From NCBI GenBank assembly GCA_030684395.1, contig JAUXTT010000037.1, positions 28,888 through 92,887 of the forward strand: 64,000 nucleotides of DNA, read 5' to 3'. A model generated the notes under the pieces. It was given only the letters and a program-made list of their open reading frames with translations. It had not been told where the DNA came from and did not search any database. This DNA comes from Bacteroidota bacterium. Lineage in GTDB: Bacteria; Bacteroidota; Bacteroidia; B-17B0; Aurantibacillaceae. The position numbers and the translations under genes are program-made. Of the stretch, positions 62,975 through 64,000 are shown one piece after another. Numbering within the stretch: the stretch's first letter is position 1; each line of letters begins with the position of its first letter.

Positions 62975-64000
62975 ATGAATTTAAAACAACTATCTATCCT
63001 GTTATCCTTTCTATTTCTTGCGCCCTTCTTAAAGTCGCAAACCACAGAAGTTTTCGAAACCGAAACAAACGGGTCAACATCGTTTACCGACAATAGCCAG
63101 GTATTTAATCTTACAACTCAGGCACAAGGGCCATTTGATATTCAGGGTGCATATCCCGGAACAGGATGGAACGGAACCGCTGCCGATAACAAATATATTG
63201 ATAATGATGGTTTTGCTGTGGCTGGCTTTGGAACGGGTTTTACCATTTCAAGTTCAGGTGCTGTTCCCTTTACCGTAAAAGATTTATGGATCTTTTTATC
63301 CAATAATAGTTTAAATTTAAATGTTTCAGGAACACTTACTTTCGTTGGGAAGTTAAGCGGTGCAACTCAATTTACTGCATCTCAAACATCACCCTTCAAT
63401 AATACAAGTATGGCCTCCAATAATGGTTTTACCTTTATTAGTTTTACAACCTTCGGAGGAAGTAATAATTCCAACACAAGTATTGATCAGTTGGTAATTA
63501 CAACTTCAAATCCATTTAATTACGTTGCTTTAGATGCTTTCAGATGGGGAACAGTATGTTCGGCTGTTACAGTAACACCTGCATCGCAAACAAATATTTT
63601 ATGTAACGGCGGAAGCAATGGTGCTGCAAGTGTAAGTGCATCAGGCGGAACCGGCCTCACCTATAACTGGACACCTGGTAATCCTACCGGAGATGGTTCA
63701 GCTTCTGTTACAGGATTGTCAGCAGGTACATGGACTTGTACGGTTACCAACTCTTGCTTGGGTGTTGGTTCTACAACATTTACAGTTACTCAACCAAGTG
63801 CTATTTCAGTTTCATTAGCGTCTCAAACAAATATTTCATGTAATGGTGGTTCAAACGGTGCGGCTTCAATTAACACACCAACAGGTGGAGCAGGTGGATA
63901 TACTTATAACTGGACTCCCGGTAATCCAAGCGGAGACGGATCAGTAAGTGTAACAGGCCTTACAGCAGGAACATGGACTTGTACCGTAACGGATGTTAAT
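62975..64000 (+). CDS. Large secreted surface protein with SprB-type repeats, 5' part only
   Basis: The frame is open from the ATG at 62975 to the window end (342 codons). A signal peptide (LKQLSILLSFLFLAPFLKS) is followed by a Ser/Asn/Thr-rich beta domain. Two SprB-type repeats of about 83 residues begin near residue 195: each has QTNI, CNGGSNGAAS, YNWTPGNP, GDGS, VTGL and AGTWTCTVT. Such repeats occur in large adhesins of Bacteroidota secreted by the type IX system, as in the gliding protein SprB. The C-terminal sorting domain lies beyond the window. Confidence 0.85.
   Translation, partial: MNLKQLSILLSFLFLAPFLKSQTTEVFETETNGSTSFTDNSQVFNLTTQAQGPFDIQGAYPGTGWNGTAADNKYIDNDGFAVAGFGTGFTISSSGAVPFTVKDLWIFLSNNSLNLNVSGTLTFVGKLSGATQFTASQTSPFNNTSMASNNGFTFISFTTFGGSNNSNTSIDQLVITTSNPFNYVALDAFRWGTVCSAVTVTPASQTNILCNGGSNGAASVSASGGTGLTYNWTPGNPTGDGSASVTGLSAGTWTCTVTNSCLGVGSTTFTVTQPSAISVSLASQTNISCNGGSNGAASINTPTGGAGGYTYNWTPGNPSGDGSVSVTGLTAGTWTCTVTDVN

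Noticed and set aside
63636..63818. Short plus-strand ORF near the window end
   Set aside because: It is out of frame inside the open SprB-repeat gene that starts at 62975.
1..64000. tRNA, rRNA or riboswitch genes
   Set aside because: Intergenic regions were scanned by eye for cloverleaf or conserved switch motifs and none was found. This is not as sensitive as a covariance search.

Overview
The window is a stretch of a Bacteroidota chromosome, probably a Flavobacteriales- or Chitinophagales-like lineage. This rests on SusC/CirA-type TonB receptors with carboxypeptidase-like N-terminal domains, glutamine synthetase type III, the rpsU-xer-hpf block, a SprB-repeat surface protein, DUF4412 and SPOR proteins, and many -7 boxes of the Bacteroidota form TAnnTTTG with few Shine-Dalgarno sequences. 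No rRNA, tRNA, CRISPR array or complete insertion sequence was seen.

1-12.2 kb: the end of one POT peptide transporter and a complete second copy; a cobalamin adenosyltransferase and TonB receptor pair; a periplasmic serine hydrolase; a HigBA remnant; a DUF1016 PDDEXK nuclease; and the mutB/mutA methylmalonyl-CoA mutase genes. The adenosyltransferase makes the cofactor that the mutase uses. The nuclease gene lies between the intact mutB 3' end and a second, diverged copy of that 3' end, which suggests a small mobile nuclease cassette.

12.2-24.6 kb: an operon of three secreted peptidyl-prolyl isomerases, aroC with a DAACS symporter, a three-gene MacAB/Lol-like export system, a Gly/Tyr-rich secreted protein, and glnN behind a hairpin-containing promoter.

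24.6-46.6 kb: an AbiE toxin-antitoxin cassette with two palindromic operators; hpf, xer and rpsU; two DUF4412 proteins; a SPOR protein with a minisatellite; dnaG; psd; a second TonB receptor with a divergent AraC regulator; icd; a CCA-adding-type enzyme; a HipA-like kinase with DUF3037; an AI-2E family permease; DUF2461; serA; and DUF1015. Several promoters end only 5-6 bases before the start codon, so leaderless transcripts are likely.

46.6-62.9 kb is an accessory island of mostly unrecognised genes. It holds a four-gene signalling operon (105-aa orphan, membrane protein, histidine kinase, NarL-type regulator), then small or secreted orphan proteins, an alpha/beta hydrolase, two PAS histidine kinases each with an Rcp-like receiver, a TPR protein, a phage-tail-collar protein and a methyltransferase. 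A palindrome ACGTA-N4-TACGT recurs in four intergenic regions of this island. In three of them it sits one base before TTGAC, and in two the TTG is followed 20 bases later by TAAATTTG. This looks like a local regulon, plausibly of the NarL-type regulator, and is the best candidate for an undescribed system. The window ends inside a SprB-repeat surface protein.
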